The notes under the pieces: model-generated | What the model was told of the DNA's origin: nothing | The model's input: only the letters and a program-made list of their open reading frames with translations | The model's database searches: none | Part shown: positions 53,909-62,903 of the stretch, one piece after another | Layout: each line of letters opens with the position of its first letter | Numbering within the stretch: position 1 is the stretch's first letter | Program-made: the position numbers and the translations under genes | NCBI RefSeq assembly: GCF_023284045.1 | Contig: NZ_JAKIKQ010000014.1 | Span: 62,001-126,000 of the forward strand | DNA from: Shewanella kaireitica | GTDB lineage: Bacteria; Pseudomonadota; Gammaproteobacteria; Enterobacterales; Shewanellaceae | DNA length: 64,000 nt | Reading direction: 5' to 3'

Positions 53909-54256
53909 TTAACTCTGCTCTAGTTCCAATTGCATCAACAACATCTCTTCTCCGTCGAGTACTTTAGTATTGGTACTTTGGCAATGGTCGCAAACAATAC
54001 TCCGTTGCTGGTGGATTGTTTGTTCATTACATGAATGACACTGCAAAACCAGTGGTTGGATCTGCATGTTAAGCTGCGCGTCATGGCAGATCCCTTCAAG
54101 TTTAAAGGCTTCGAACGCGGTCTCTAATAATGCAGGCTCTACACCGCTTAAAATACCAAGTTTGATGTCAACGCGGGTAATTTTATTTGCACTGTTTTGC
54201 TCTGCTAGTTTTTCACATTGCTCGATAAGCGCTGTGACTATGGAATATTCATGCAC
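53909..54256 (-). CDS. hypA: Hydrogenase nickel metallochaperone HypA
   Basis: 115 residues. It delivers nickel to the hydrogenase large subunit with HypB. The N-terminal M-H-E (His2) nickel site and the zinc ribbon CHSCNEQTIHQQRSIVCDHC are intact. The start is a GTG that overlaps the hypE stop (TAGTG), and His2 in this frame confirms it. It is the last gene of the hydrogenase operon. Confidence 0.96.
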   Translation of the reverse strand: MHEYSIVTALIEQCEKLAEQNSANKITRVDIKLGILSGVEPALLETAFEAFKLEGICHDAQLNMQIQPLVLQCHSCNEQTIHQQRSIVCDHCQSTNTKVLDGEEMLLMQLELEQS

Positions 54257-55272
54257 TAGCAGATCCTCGGCAGTAACTCACCTTGTGGTACATCTAAAAA
54301 TCGACTACTTCCCCACGGCGTATTTAGGATCACTTTTCCTGGCTTAATATCATTAACCTTGCCTATGATCGATGCTTGTTCGCAGTGACAAAACGTTTTC
54401 ATGATCTGTAGTGTTTTCTCTGCACAATCTTTGGCAACAGCAAGAATAAAAGTGCCTTCATTGGCTAAGTCGAAAGGCTCAAATCCGTAAAGCTCGCACA
54501 AACCAGCGACTTCTTGGCTAACGGGGATTTCTGATTCATTAACAGTAATACCGACTTGGGAGGCCGATGCCCATTCGTTTAGTACCGCTGATAAACCACC
54601 GCGAGTGGCGTCACGCATAGCGTGTATTTCAACATTGCTCGCAATGAGTTGTTCCACAATTGGCCATAGTGTTGCACAGTCACTGGTGAGTTCAGATTCT
54701 AATGCAAGTCCTTCGCGAGCCATTAAAATTGCTGCGCCATGTCGGCCTATATCTCGAGAAACGATGATGACATCATCTTGCTTTAAGTTTTTGACTGAGA
54801 TGCCGTTGTTGATAATACGCCCGACACCTGAAGTATTGATGAACACGCCGTCAGCGCAGCCTCTAGGAACAACCTTTGTATCTCCGCATACTATTCTAGC
54901 ACCTGATTTTTTAAGCTCAGTTGCCATACTTGAGACGATAGTTTTTAGATCTTCTATTGGAAAACCTTCCTCAATAATGAAGCTACTGCTTAAAAATTGG
55001 GGCTCTGCGCCCATCATAGCGAGATCGTTAACGGTTCCTGCTATGGCTAGTTTTCCTATATCACCCCCAGCAAAAAAAAGTGGTGCTACGGTAAAAGAGT
55101 CAGTCGTAAAAGCGGTATCCCCGTTAAAGTGTAAACGTGCTGAATCTTCTTCACTTCTTAATATGGGATTGTCGAAGGCTTTAAAAAAAATATCTTTGAT
55201 CAGGCGGTTCATCTCTTTGCCGCCTCCGCCGTGGCTAAGCTGAACGGTTTTACTCACATTAACAGTGCTCAT
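54256..55272 (-). CDS. hypE: Hydrogenase maturation protein HypE
   Basis: 338 residues, a PurM-like ATP-dependent dehydratase that turns the carbamoyl group on its C-terminal cysteine into thiocyanate for the CN ligands. The C-terminal motif PRIC is intact. The N-terminal LSHGGGGKEMNRLI and the ATP-binding GDTAFTTDSFTV region are present. It overlaps hypD by four bases. Confidence 0.96.
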   Translation of the reverse strand: MSTVNVSKTVQLSHGGGGKEMNRLIKDIFFKAFDNPILRSEEDSARLHFNGDTAFTTDSFTVAPLFFAGGDIGKLAIAGTVNDLAMMGAEPQFLSSSFIIEEGFPIEDLKTIVSSMATELKKSGARIVCGDTKVVPRGCADGVFINTSGVGRIINNGISVKNLKQDDVIIVSRDIGRHGAAILMAREGLALESELTSDCATLWPIVEQLIASNVEIHAMRDATRGGLSAVLNEWASASQVGITVNESEIPVSQEVAGLCELYGFEPFDLANEGTFILAVAKDCAEKTLQIMKTFCHCEQASIIGKVNDIKPGKVILNTPWGSSRFLDVPQGELLPRIC

Positions 55273-56390
55273 TCAGTTACTCCATTATATCTATAATAGG
55301 CATTGCAGGCGCCTTCAGAGCTGACCATGCAACTTCCTAAGGGGGTTTCTGGACTGCATCCACGTCCAAACACTTTGCAGTCTTTAGGTTTAGACAGTCC
55401 CCGTAGAATATCTCCGCATTGGCACGCTTTATGGTCATCGATCTCTTGATGTGGGAGTTTATCTTTATAAACGACTTCTGCATCTCGGTGGCTGTACTCT
55501 TCGCGAAGCATTAACGCCGAGTCTGGTATTGGGCCTAAACCTCGCCAGCGAAAACTAGGCCTGACAGTCATGTATTTATTAACCAGTGCTTGAGCAGCCA
55601 AATTACCTTCTTCCGACACGGCACGGCTATATTGGTTCTCTAATTGTGATTGTGATCTCGCCTTTTGCTTAGTGATCATCAAGATAGATTCCATGACGTC
55701 AACAGGCTCGAATCCAGAAACAACCAGTGGTGTGTTATAGCTTTCTACTGCAGAGCGATAAACCTTCGCCCCACTGATGACACTGACATGAGCTGGACCG
55801 ATAAAAGCGTTAACCTTTGCATTGGGGTCGGACATAACTGCATCAATTGCAGGTGGCACGAGAACATGATTAATATGAAATAGTAAGTTAGAAACCTTCT
55901 GCTTTTCAGCTTGTTCTAACAACACTGCTGTCATTGGTGTGGAGGTTTCGAAACCGATTGCAAAAAATATGACAGTTTTGTCAGGGTTATCCATTGCTAT
56001 TTTAAGACTGTCCAATGGATCGTATATAGGACGTATATCACAACCGTTTGCCCTGAATTGGGCCAAGTTACCTTTTGAACCCGGTACGCGGATCATGTCC
56101 CCAAGGGTGATCAAAATGGTATCGGGCATACTGGCTAAAGTAGCAGCATGATCGATACGTTCTTTTGGCATGATACAAACGGGGCAGCCGGGTCCATGTA
56201 TAAATTCAATGTTATTGGGTAAAAGCTGATTTATACCGTATTTCATTATGGTATGGGTATGTCCACCGCATACCTCCATAATGTTAATCTTTGCGTCATA
56301 TTTCGCAGCTTCTAACGCTATTTCTTTAGCTAATGATTTGATGACATCTGGATCTCTAAATCCTTCGTAGAGCGCGTTTAAAGAGAGCAT
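55269..56390 (-). CDS. hypD: Hydrogenase maturation protein HypD
   Basis: 373-residue iron-sulphur protein that carries the Fe(CN)2CO unit with HypC. The conserved cysteines are in EVCGGHTHTIMKYG, HGPGCPVCIMP and the C-terminal CQCGDILRG...GRGCSPETPLGSCM cluster. It overlaps hypC by one base. Confidence 0.96.
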   Translation of the reverse strand: MLSLNALYEGFRDPDVIKSLAKEIALEAAKYDAKINIMEVCGGHTHTIMKYGINQLLPNNIEFIHGPGCPVCIMPKERIDHAATLASMPDTILITLGDMIRVPGSKGNLAQFRANGCDIRPIYDPLDSLKIAMDNPDKTVIFFAIGFETSTPMTAVLLEQAEKQKVSNLLFHINHVLVPPAIDAVMSDPNAKVNAFIGPAHVSVISGAKVYRSAVESYNTPLVVSGFEPVDVMESILMITKQKARSQSQLENQYSRAVSEEGNLAAQALVNKYMTVRPSFRWRGLGPIPDSALMLREEYSHRDAEVVYKDKLPHQEIDDHKACQCGDILRGLSKPKDCKVFGRGCSPETPLGSCMVSSEGACNAYYRYNGVTE

Positions 56391-56638
56391 TAGGCTTGAT
56401 TCTCCTCTTGTTCAAGTTTGCTTACGATCTCTTTATATAGTGCAAGACTTTCCTGGGCATCAGCTTTATCTATTTTGTTCATTACAAATCCAATATGGAT
56501 CAGAACATAGTCCCCAAGCTCAAGCGGTTCAGTCATTAGGTGGCTAGAGACTTTACGTTTTACACCCATTGTGTCGACAGTGACAAACTCTTCACCTTCG
56601 TGGATCGTTACAACTTGCGATGGGATGGATAAACACAT
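56390..56638 (-). CDS. hypC: Hydrogenase maturation chaperone HypC
   Basis: 82 residues. The MCLSIPSQVV start supplies Cys2, which binds the iron and contacts the large-subunit precursor. It is coupled by TAATG to hypB. One hypC is present here; Shewanella strains may carry others. Confidence 0.95.
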   Translation of the reverse strand: MCLSIPSQVVTIHEGEEFVTVDTMGVKRKVSSHLMTEPLELGDYVLIHIGFVMNKIDKADAQESLALYKEIVSKLEQEENQA

Positions 56639-57399
56639 TAGGCATTACCTCCTAAGTGCTTGTTGAACCATATAGCGACATTCTCCATAGATTTAGGGTC
56701 TTTAATTGAAACTTCAATCAGTTCTATATCTGGATTTAATTTTTTAAGTTGAGCTTTAGACTCTTCGATACTGAAATCAAAATGAGGCATTAAATCAGAT
56801 TTAGTGATTAACACTACATCAGCGCGGCGAAACATCACTGGGTACTTCTCTATTTTGTCATCACCCTCAGGTACCGATAACAATACGACATTTTTATGGG
56901 TGCCAACATCGTAACTTGCAGGGCAGACCAAGTTGCCAACATTTTCAACAAAGCAGATATCAACAGATTCTAAATTAATGTGATGCAGGGCACTGTGAAC
57001 CATAAATGCATCTAAGTGACAGGCTGCACCCGTTTGGATTTGAAACGCTTCAATACCTTTTGCTTTTAATCTATCTGCATCTCTCGATGTTTCTAAATCT
57101 CCTTCGATAACGGCGTATTTTAGATCTGTATATTGAAAAAGGTTCTCTAAAAGAGTGGTTTTACCACTGCCTGGGCTGCTCATTAGGTTAAAAGCGGTTA
57201 CGGACTTATCTTCAAAATGCTGACGATTATGCTGAGCTTCTATGTCATTCTTATCCAAAATTTTATGGATAACTGACAATGTTTTTTTGTCATTTAACTG
57301 TGGGTTGGTTGCTATGTTGTCATCCACTCGGGCATGAGAATGGCTAGGGCTTAATGAATGGTCATGACGGGTAATTGAACAGCCACAATCTTGGCACAT
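56638..57399 (-). CDS. hypB: Hydrogenase nickel incorporation GTPase HypB
   Basis: 253-residue SIMIBI-class GTPase. The N-terminal MCQDCGC nickel site and a short histidine-rich stretch (RHDHSLSPSHSH) lie before the G-domain: Walker A SSPGSGKTTLLENL, switch TGAACHLDAFM with metal-binding Cys-His, and VENVGNLVCPASYD. It inserts nickel with HypA. There are 99 bases between it and hypF upstream, the only sizeable gap in the operon. Confidence 0.96.
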   Translation of the reverse strand: MCQDCGCSITRHDHSLSPSHSHARVDDNIATNPQLNDKKTLSVIHKILDKNDIEAQHNRQHFEDKSVTAFNLMSSPGSGKTTLLENLFQYTDLKYAVIEGDLETSRDADRLKAKGIEAFQIQTGAACHLDAFMVHSALHHINLESVDICFVENVGNLVCPASYDVGTHKNVVLLSVPEGDDKIEKYPVMFRRADVVLITKSDLMPHFDFSIEESKAQLKKLNPDIELIEVSIKDPKSMENVAIWFNKHLGGNA

Positions 57400-57498
57400 A
57401 GGTAACTCCGTTATATTAGTTATATTTCATTGTCGATCACAATAAGCAGATCGACCTTGATGTAAATCAGGTAAATAGGTTTCAAAAGGCGATAGGGG

Positions 57499-59895
57499 TC
57501 ACATTTGTGGTGGTGGGTTACAAATGTTATCGATAGTGATTTCAATATTGTTATTGATTGCAAACCATGCTTGCCCAAGGGCAATACCTGCGTCATTTAT
57601 AGGCACCAATTTTGGCTGCATGATTTTGTTTGCTTGAGCAGTAAGCAGTTTCTCGCATCGCTCAGAAAGGTAACGGTTTTGAAATACCCCCCCAGTTAGC
57701 ACAATGGGAGTCGATTTAAAGTCTAAGGCAACATCACATATCATGTTTGCGATACAATCCATAAAGGCTCGTGCGATTAAATTAACTCTGGTTGATGTTA
57801 GTGGTACTTTTTTAATTTCAGTAAGGATCTGCTCAATAAGTTCAATAGTTTGCCATTGGTTGTTCTTGGTTAAATGCAGTTTAAAGTAGCAGTGACCTTC
57901 ACCATCATTGTCGTGTAAATTGCACTTTACTTTCCCTGCAGAAATATTCATATCATGTTGATTAGCAACGCTGTTAGCAGCCGTTTCGAGGAGTATTCCT
58001 GCTTGCCCTTCATATTGGATAATATCAACAAGGTTAAGCATCACGGCAACAACATCAAATAGCCTGCCAATAGAGCTAGTCTGGCTTTTAGGTGATGTTT
58101 TATGCCAGACCTTACACAGATTGCTTAAATGAATGCTACTTAGATTAGAGATGGCTGGTAATTGCATTGCAGCAATCTCTTCTGGTGAATATTTTTCAAG
58201 TAAAATCGAAATAAGTAACCTTGCAGGTTGCTTAATCGCTTGTTCTCCACCGATGAGTTTAAAGGGACTTAAATGAGCGATACGCTCGTACTTATGGGCA
58301 TCAGCAAGCAATACTTCACCGCCCCACAGGGTGTGATCATCACCTAAACCTGTACCGTCAAATGTGAAAGCGAGAACTTGTTCGGTTGTTTTATTTTCGG
58401 CTAATACACTTAGCACATGAGCATAGTGGTGCTGGACCTCTGTTTTCTGCGTAGACTCTTCATTAGCAGCCCACTGGCTAGTAAAGTAATTCGGGTGCTT
58501 GTCATGCACTAATGCCTTTGCTTCGAAGTGGTATAGCCGAGAGAAAGTATTCAATGTATCGTGAAAATAGCGCTCAGCTTCGATGGATACCAGATCGCCT
58601 ATGTGGGGGCTTAAAAATAGATTATGCCCGAAAGCAAAACAAAGCGTGTTTTTCTGTTGCGCACCTAAGCCGAGTGTGGGCTTTTCGATTTGCTGTGAGC
58701 TATAGATAGTTAGTGGCGCATATCCGCGGGCTAGCCTTAAGATCTGCAGCCTGTTATTTATCACTTGAACGACGCTGTCATCACATCCATTTAGAATAGG
58801 GCGATTATGATCTAAAATATGGTCAACAATATGTCCGAGCTTGCTCACTATATCTTCACTAGCTGTAATGATCGGCTCACCCGAAAGGTTGGCACTGGTC
58901 ATGACTAATGGCCGTGCAATTAGCTCCATTAACATCTGATGTAAGGGGGTATAAGGTAAAAAGAGCCCGAGCCTGTCGATTTCAGGAGCGATCATATTGC
59001 TGATCTTTAACTCAGGCTCTTGCCTTTTTTGCATAACGATAATAGGTCGCTCATTGCCGGCTAGTGTTTGCCATTCAGTATTATTGCCGGTTACGAGTTT
59101 CCTCGCGACTTGACTGTTTTGCACCATGATAGCTAAAGGCTTTGCTGGGCGATTCTTACGCTGACGTAATGCCTTCACACTTTCGTGGTTAGTGGCGTCG
59201 CAGACTAAATGAAAGCCGCCAAGCCCTTTTATTGCAAGGATTTCACCTGACCTTAATGCTTCGACTGCCTGTAGTAGTGGCTCCGATTGACTGCTCGTTA
59301 TGCTCAAATCTGGATTGCGAAAGCTCAATTTAGGTCCGCAGTTTGGGCAACTAACTGGCTGTGCATGGTAACGTCTATTTAGTGGATCTTGATATTCACT
59401 TTCGCAGGTAGAACACATGGTAAAAGTTGCCATGCTTGTGTTGAACCTGTCGTAAGGTAAGTTGTTTATGATGGTGTATCTAGGACCACAATTTGTACAG
59501 TTGGTGAACGGGTATCTAAAATAGCGAGAATTTGGGTTACTTATATCAGCGAAGCAATCCGCACAGGTACATTTATCTGCAGATACTGCGACTATCGCAT
59601 CAGCATTATTTTGGCTATGGATGATACGAAACGGTTCTGGAGTCGTTACCACCGGCATCAGTTTAGTCTCGAAACTGTCGATGCGAGCCAAAGGTGGGGG
59701 AGAAGCTAGCAGTAACTTAAACTGGTCAATGATACGTTCACTGGCTTGAGCTTCTATAGTTACCCCTTCACTGTTGTTAAGCACACTGCCACTAAGAGCA
59801 AGTTCATGTGCTAAACGGTAAACAAACGGCCTAAAACCGACACCTTGAACGATGCCGGTAATTTTGATCTCTACTCGGGTTAGTGCCAATGTCAT
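57499..59895 (-). CDS. hypF: Carbamoyltransferase HypF
   Basis: 798 residues, the complete four-domain protein: acylphosphatase (GIVQGVGFRPFVYRLA, about 12-27), two CxxC zinc-finger pairs (CADC...CTNC and CSTC...CPNC, about 108-190), a YrdC-like domain (about 200-390) and a Kae1-like domain with HHYAHVLSV and GGVFQNRYLSE. It makes thiocarboxamide on HypE from carbamoyl phosphate. It overlaps the degenerate paralogue upstream by one base. Confidence 0.96.
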   Translation of the reverse strand: MTLALTRVEIKITGIVQGVGFRPFVYRLAHELALSGSVLNNSEGVTIEAQASERIIDQFKLLLASPPPLARIDSFETKLMPVVTTPEPFRIIHSQNNADAIVAVSADKCTCADCFADISNPNSRYFRYPFTNCTNCGPRYTIINNLPYDRFNTSMATFTMCSTCESEYQDPLNRRYHAQPVSCPNCGPKLSFRNPDLSITSSQSEPLLQAVEALRSGEILAIKGLGGFHLVCDATNHESVKALRQRKNRPAKPLAIMVQNSQVARKLVTGNNTEWQTLAGNERPIIVMQKRQEPELKISNMIAPEIDRLGLFLPYTPLHQMLMELIARPLVMTSANLSGEPIITASEDIVSKLGHIVDHILDHNRPILNGCDDSVVQVINNRLQILRLARGYAPLTIYSSQQIEKPTLGLGAQQKNTLCFAFGHNLFLSPHIGDLVSIEAERYFHDTLNTFSRLYHFEAKALVHDKHPNYFTSQWAANEESTQKTEVQHHYAHVLSVLAENKTTEQVLAFTFDGTGLGDDHTLWGGEVLLADAHKYERIAHLSPFKLIGGEQAIKQPARLLISILLEKYSPEEIAAMQLPAISNLSSIHLSNLCKVWHKTSPKSQTSSIGRLFDVVAVMLNLVDIIQYEGQAGILLETAANSVANQHDMNISAGKVKCNLHDNDGEGHCYFKLHLTKNNQWQTIELIEQILTEIKKVPLTSTRVNLIARAFMDCIANMICDVALDFKSTPIVLTGGVFQNRYLSERCEKLLTAQANKIMQPKLVPINDAGIALGQAWFAINNNIEITIDNICNPPPQM

Positions 59896-61667
59896 TAATG
59901 TCTTCGCTGTTTTAAAAACAGAGAGCCAACTGCAATGTTTAGCCCTTCTAAGTCCATTTGAGGATTTGGATTCAAATCAAAGTTTTTACCTAAGCGTAAG
60001 GCTATTCTTCTGCCTAAAAGCTCATTATCAAAACTACTGCCAGCAAGAACGACAGATTTTATTGAGATGTTTTGATCTAAATGTTCAATCCAGTTGCAGA
60101 TAAAGTCTGCCAGTGAATCGTGCATACCAAACGCTATTTTTTCAATATTGCCTTCTTCTGCAAGCCTAAAACTTATGATGCTGCCCAGTGTTTTACACCA
60201 GTTTAGACTTCTATATGCTTCTCCACGAGTAAGCGGAAAGTCGATACGTGGCGCATTGCTGCCTTTGTGCCGCATCGCATTGGCTATTACAAAATCATTA
60301 AGCTGTATTTTGTCCAGGCGAAGATTTTTTTCTGTCGTGGCGGCGCCCAACAAAATAGCAGCAATAGCCCATAGTGATTGGATATTATTGGTGGGGCCGA
60401 CAAGTTTTAACTCTAGCAGCGCCAAATAATCCTCTGGATAGAGGGTTTTAAATTTTTCAAAGAGAATTTTTTGAGGCGATGAGTCTATCTGATGTACGAT
60501 CTCATAACCATTATTCGGCAAGTTTGGAAACTCAAAGAATAATTCAATTTTTTGCTTAGAATCCATAGTCACTATGCGGCTTTTATTGGTGTTACTTAAA
60601 TAAAGGACGGCGCAGTTTTTAGCTTTTTTAGTGGCAAGATTTGCAGAGTACAAAGCACAAGTCGCTGCATCATCTTGAGTTGAATGCTCAGTTACCCCTT
60701 GGTCTTCAGCATCAAGAAGAGTCGTACCACACACTTCAATATGATCTTTTACCCAGTGGGCCTCATATCGGCCAAGGTGTACATCATCATGCAGTGGCAC
60801 AACATTTGATTGGTAAGTTAACGTCGAATTTTCAACCGCTGTTTCTTGCAGTGGCACCCACTGAGAGCTGACTAATGCAAAATGAGGATTGTCAGTATGG
60901 TCGATATAGATCCAATCAATACCACGTTGTCGAAGTAGTTCACATACAACCATCAGTAATCGAGAGTTAGCAAAACATAGAGAGTAGAGAGGATCTGTCA
61001 GCCTCGGATGGCTATCGATAGGGCGACAACAGATCAGAGGCTTTTCGATACTTGATAGGGCATGAACTTGCTGCTCTGTCACTATAAAGTGCGCATTAAG
61101 TTTATTTGGATTACAGATCACCAGTTTTTGTCTTATGTTGGTCTGTTCTGCATTATTGGGCTGATAGCTTAATTTTATGCCCTGCTTGTTACCAATTGAA
61201 GGCAGTTCGATAAAGCCCTGCTTTTCAAGTTTATCTAACAGTCGCCTCACTTCATCTAGGCTGGTTGTTTGATGTTGTTCAGCGATGCGCTTATCTGCTT
61301 GGCAGCATGGACAAATATAGTCTAGACGGCCAAAGTGCTTGGCTTGATTGTCTCCAAAGTAGGGCTGACATTGTTGGCAGTATTCTTGTGTTAATGGTGA
61401 GTGCTGTAATAATTTAACATCACCTTTGGGAGCGTCTATCAGGGTAATATTTGGTTTGATTAACCAAGATGAAATCAAAAAATCTTCAGCGATGGCATCA
61501 GCTAGCCGTTCTAATTCGGGTTGTTCCCCTTTGGCTTCAATAAAGTAGTTGCTACCAGTCTGGCCAATGGTAACGTCATATTGCTCGTTTAAAAGGTATT
61601 GATTACAGAGGTGCCCGTAAAAGGGCACCTCGCGCTGACAGTCAAATTCAAATCTAATATTCTTCAT
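59895..61667 (-). CDS. HypF-like paralogue with degenerate catalytic sites
   Basis: 590 residues. It can be lined up with HypF from end to end. The N-terminus corresponds to the acylphosphatase fold, but DCQREVPFYGHL stands where HypF has IVQGVGFRPFVY. One zinc-finger pair remains (C97-x2-C100-x18-C119-x2-C122), with the same spacing as HypF. A YrdC-like part covers about 190-300, and a Kae1-like C-terminus has VLAGSSFDNELLGRR in place of HypF VLTGGVFQNRYLSER. The HHYAH metal site is not seen. It is probably a non-catalytic maturation partner, perhaps a HypF or HypE scaffold. It overlaps hyaD by 14 bases and hypF by one. Confidence 0.75.
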   Translation of the reverse strand: MKNIRFEFDCQREVPFYGHLCNQYLLNEQYDVTIGQTGSNYFIEAKGEQPELERLADAIAEDFLISSWLIKPNITLIDAPKGDVKLLQHSPLTQEYCQQCQPYFGDNQAKHFGRLDYICPCCQADKRIAEQHQTTSLDEVRRLLDKLEKQGFIELPSIGNKQGIKLSYQPNNAEQTNIRQKLVICNPNKLNAHFIVTEQQVHALSSIEKPLICCRPIDSHPRLTDPLYSLCFANSRLLMVVCELLRQRGIDWIYIDHTDNPHFALVSSQWVPLQETAVENSTLTYQSNVVPLHDDVHLGRYEAHWVKDHIEVCGTTLLDAEDQGVTEHSTQDDAATCALYSANLATKKAKNCAVLYLSNTNKSRIVTMDSKQKIELFFEFPNLPNNGYEIVHQIDSSPQKILFEKFKTLYPEDYLALLELKLVGPTNNIQSLWAIAAILLGAATTEKNLRLDKIQLNDFVIANAMRHKGSNAPRIDFPLTRGEAYRSLNWCKTLGSIISFRLAEEGNIEKIAFGMHDSLADFICNWIEHLDQNISIKSVVLAGSSFDNELLGRRIALRLGKNFDLNPNPQMDLEGLNIAVGSLFLKQRRH

Positions 61668-62211
61668 CTGAGATTAAACCACGTTTGTAAGAGTCGGGAA
61701 TGAGCGCATTGATATCGATATTGGCATGTCGTGAGTGTGAGAAGCCAAGGGTTTCAAAATGATTAAGCAAGGTTTTTTCCATTAAGGGTACAGCGGCTTG
61801 AATTTGCGGCGTAAGGCCGAGAGTCATAGGTTCAAGCACAGTTGGTGTTATGCCGAGCACAAAGGTTTTAGGTCTGTCACCTACCATTTCCATCATGATT
61901 AACGTTTGCAGCATCTCTACTTCGTGAGCGCTACCTTGCCAATCAATTTCAGGGGGCGCGTTATCAAAATCAAAAAAGTAGACCTCACCAGGTTCAACTC
62001 CATTTGCGTTTACGGTATCAACAACCAGTAAGTAATCGTATTTACATAAAGTGGGAATAAGCCCTTGCGCAAGGGTGCCACCATCCATCATATCGAGCTG
62101 ATAATCAGGATGCTGGAAACGGAAATTTTCTTGGATGTAATTGACGAAATGTACGCCGATACCTTCATCGGCGTACAGGACATTGCCAATACCAAGTAGC
62201 AATATCTTCAT
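61654..62211 (-). CDS. hyaD: Hydrogenase maturation protease (HyaD/HybD type)
   Basis: 185-residue nickel-dependent endopeptidase that removes the C-terminal peptide of the large subunit after nickel insertion. LLLGIGNVLYADEGIGVHFV provides the metal Glu16, VVDTVNANG (about D65) and SAHEVEM (about H96) the others. It follows the cytochrome b gene by nine bases. Confidence 0.94.
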   Translation of the reverse strand: MKILLLGIGNVLYADEGIGVHFVNYIQENFRFQHPDYQLDMMDGGTLAQGLIPTLCKYDYLLVVDTVNANGVEPGEVYFFDFDNAPPEIDWQGSAHEVEMLQTLIMMEMVGDRPKTFVLGITPTVLEPMTLGLTPQIQAAVPLMEKTLLNHFETLGFSHSRHANIDINALIPDSYKRGLISDEEY

Positions 62212-62220
62212 GTTTTCCTT

Positions 62221-62889
62221 TTATTTCTTCTTATGATAATCGTATCCTGAGACGATAGAGTCCACAGAGTTATGCTTAAATCGGATCCCCGTCCACACCG
62301 CCATGTACACATGGATCACAACAAAAATAATGAACACCCATGTGAAATAATGATGCCAAATTCTGACCGGCGCTAATCCGCCCATCATCATAGTGACCCA
62401 ATTTGCCATACCGCCGATCATGCCTCCTAGCCCCTGATGATATACATTGGCATATAACACGAGACCAGTAACGCAGATAAGGAAGGCGACAACCGAAATT
62501 GCAAAGTAAGTCACAAATTGCAATGGACCGTAGACTCCAGCTTTGTCTAAATGTCCCATCCATAAATAGGACTTAAGTTGAGTAACCCAGCTTTTAGGAC
62601 TTAATACATCCTTAAAGGAGCGTCTCTCAATATCACTCTTACCAAAGAAAAATAGATAAGCCCTTACCAACGTGATGGAAACCAATAGGAAACCAAATAT
62701 TTGGTGAGCCGCGCGGATATAGCCTTGTACCAAAACATCAGAGCTTTCTGGTGCGACCAAAAATGGCCATGAGATATAAAACCCCGTAATAACCAGGATC
62801 AGGATAGCTAATGCTCTTAGCCAGTGAAAAATCCTGATCGCCGCACCAAAAACAAGTTCTCTTTGGTAGGGTGCAGATTGAGTAGCCAT
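62221..62889 (-). CDS. hyaC: Ni/Fe-hydrogenase b-type cytochrome subunit
   Basis: 222 residues with four membrane helices and the haem-ligating histidines (IRIFHWLRAL, AAHQIFGFLL, IWHHYFTWVFII, VIHVYMAVW). It anchors the periplasmic hydrogenase and passes electrons to quinone. It is 14 bases after the large-subunit gene. Confidence 0.95.
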   Translation of the reverse strand: MATQSAPYQRELVFGAAIRIFHWLRALAILILVITGFYISWPFLVAPESSDVLVQGYIRAAHQIFGFLLVSITLVRAYLFFFGKSDIERRSFKDVLSPKSWVTQLKSYLWMGHLDKAGVYGPLQFVTYFAISVVAFLICVTGLVLYANVYHQGLGGMIGGMANWVTMMMGGLAPVRIWHHYFTWVFIIFVVIHVYMAVWTGIRFKHNSVDSIVSGYDYHKKK

Positions 62890-62903
62890 GCTAACCCCCT
62901 TAA

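Noticed and set aside
54605..55243. A 212-codon plus-strand open frame opposite hypE.
   Set aside because: It lies fully antisense to a well-conserved hypE, has no recognisable domain, and looks like a by-product of codon bias.
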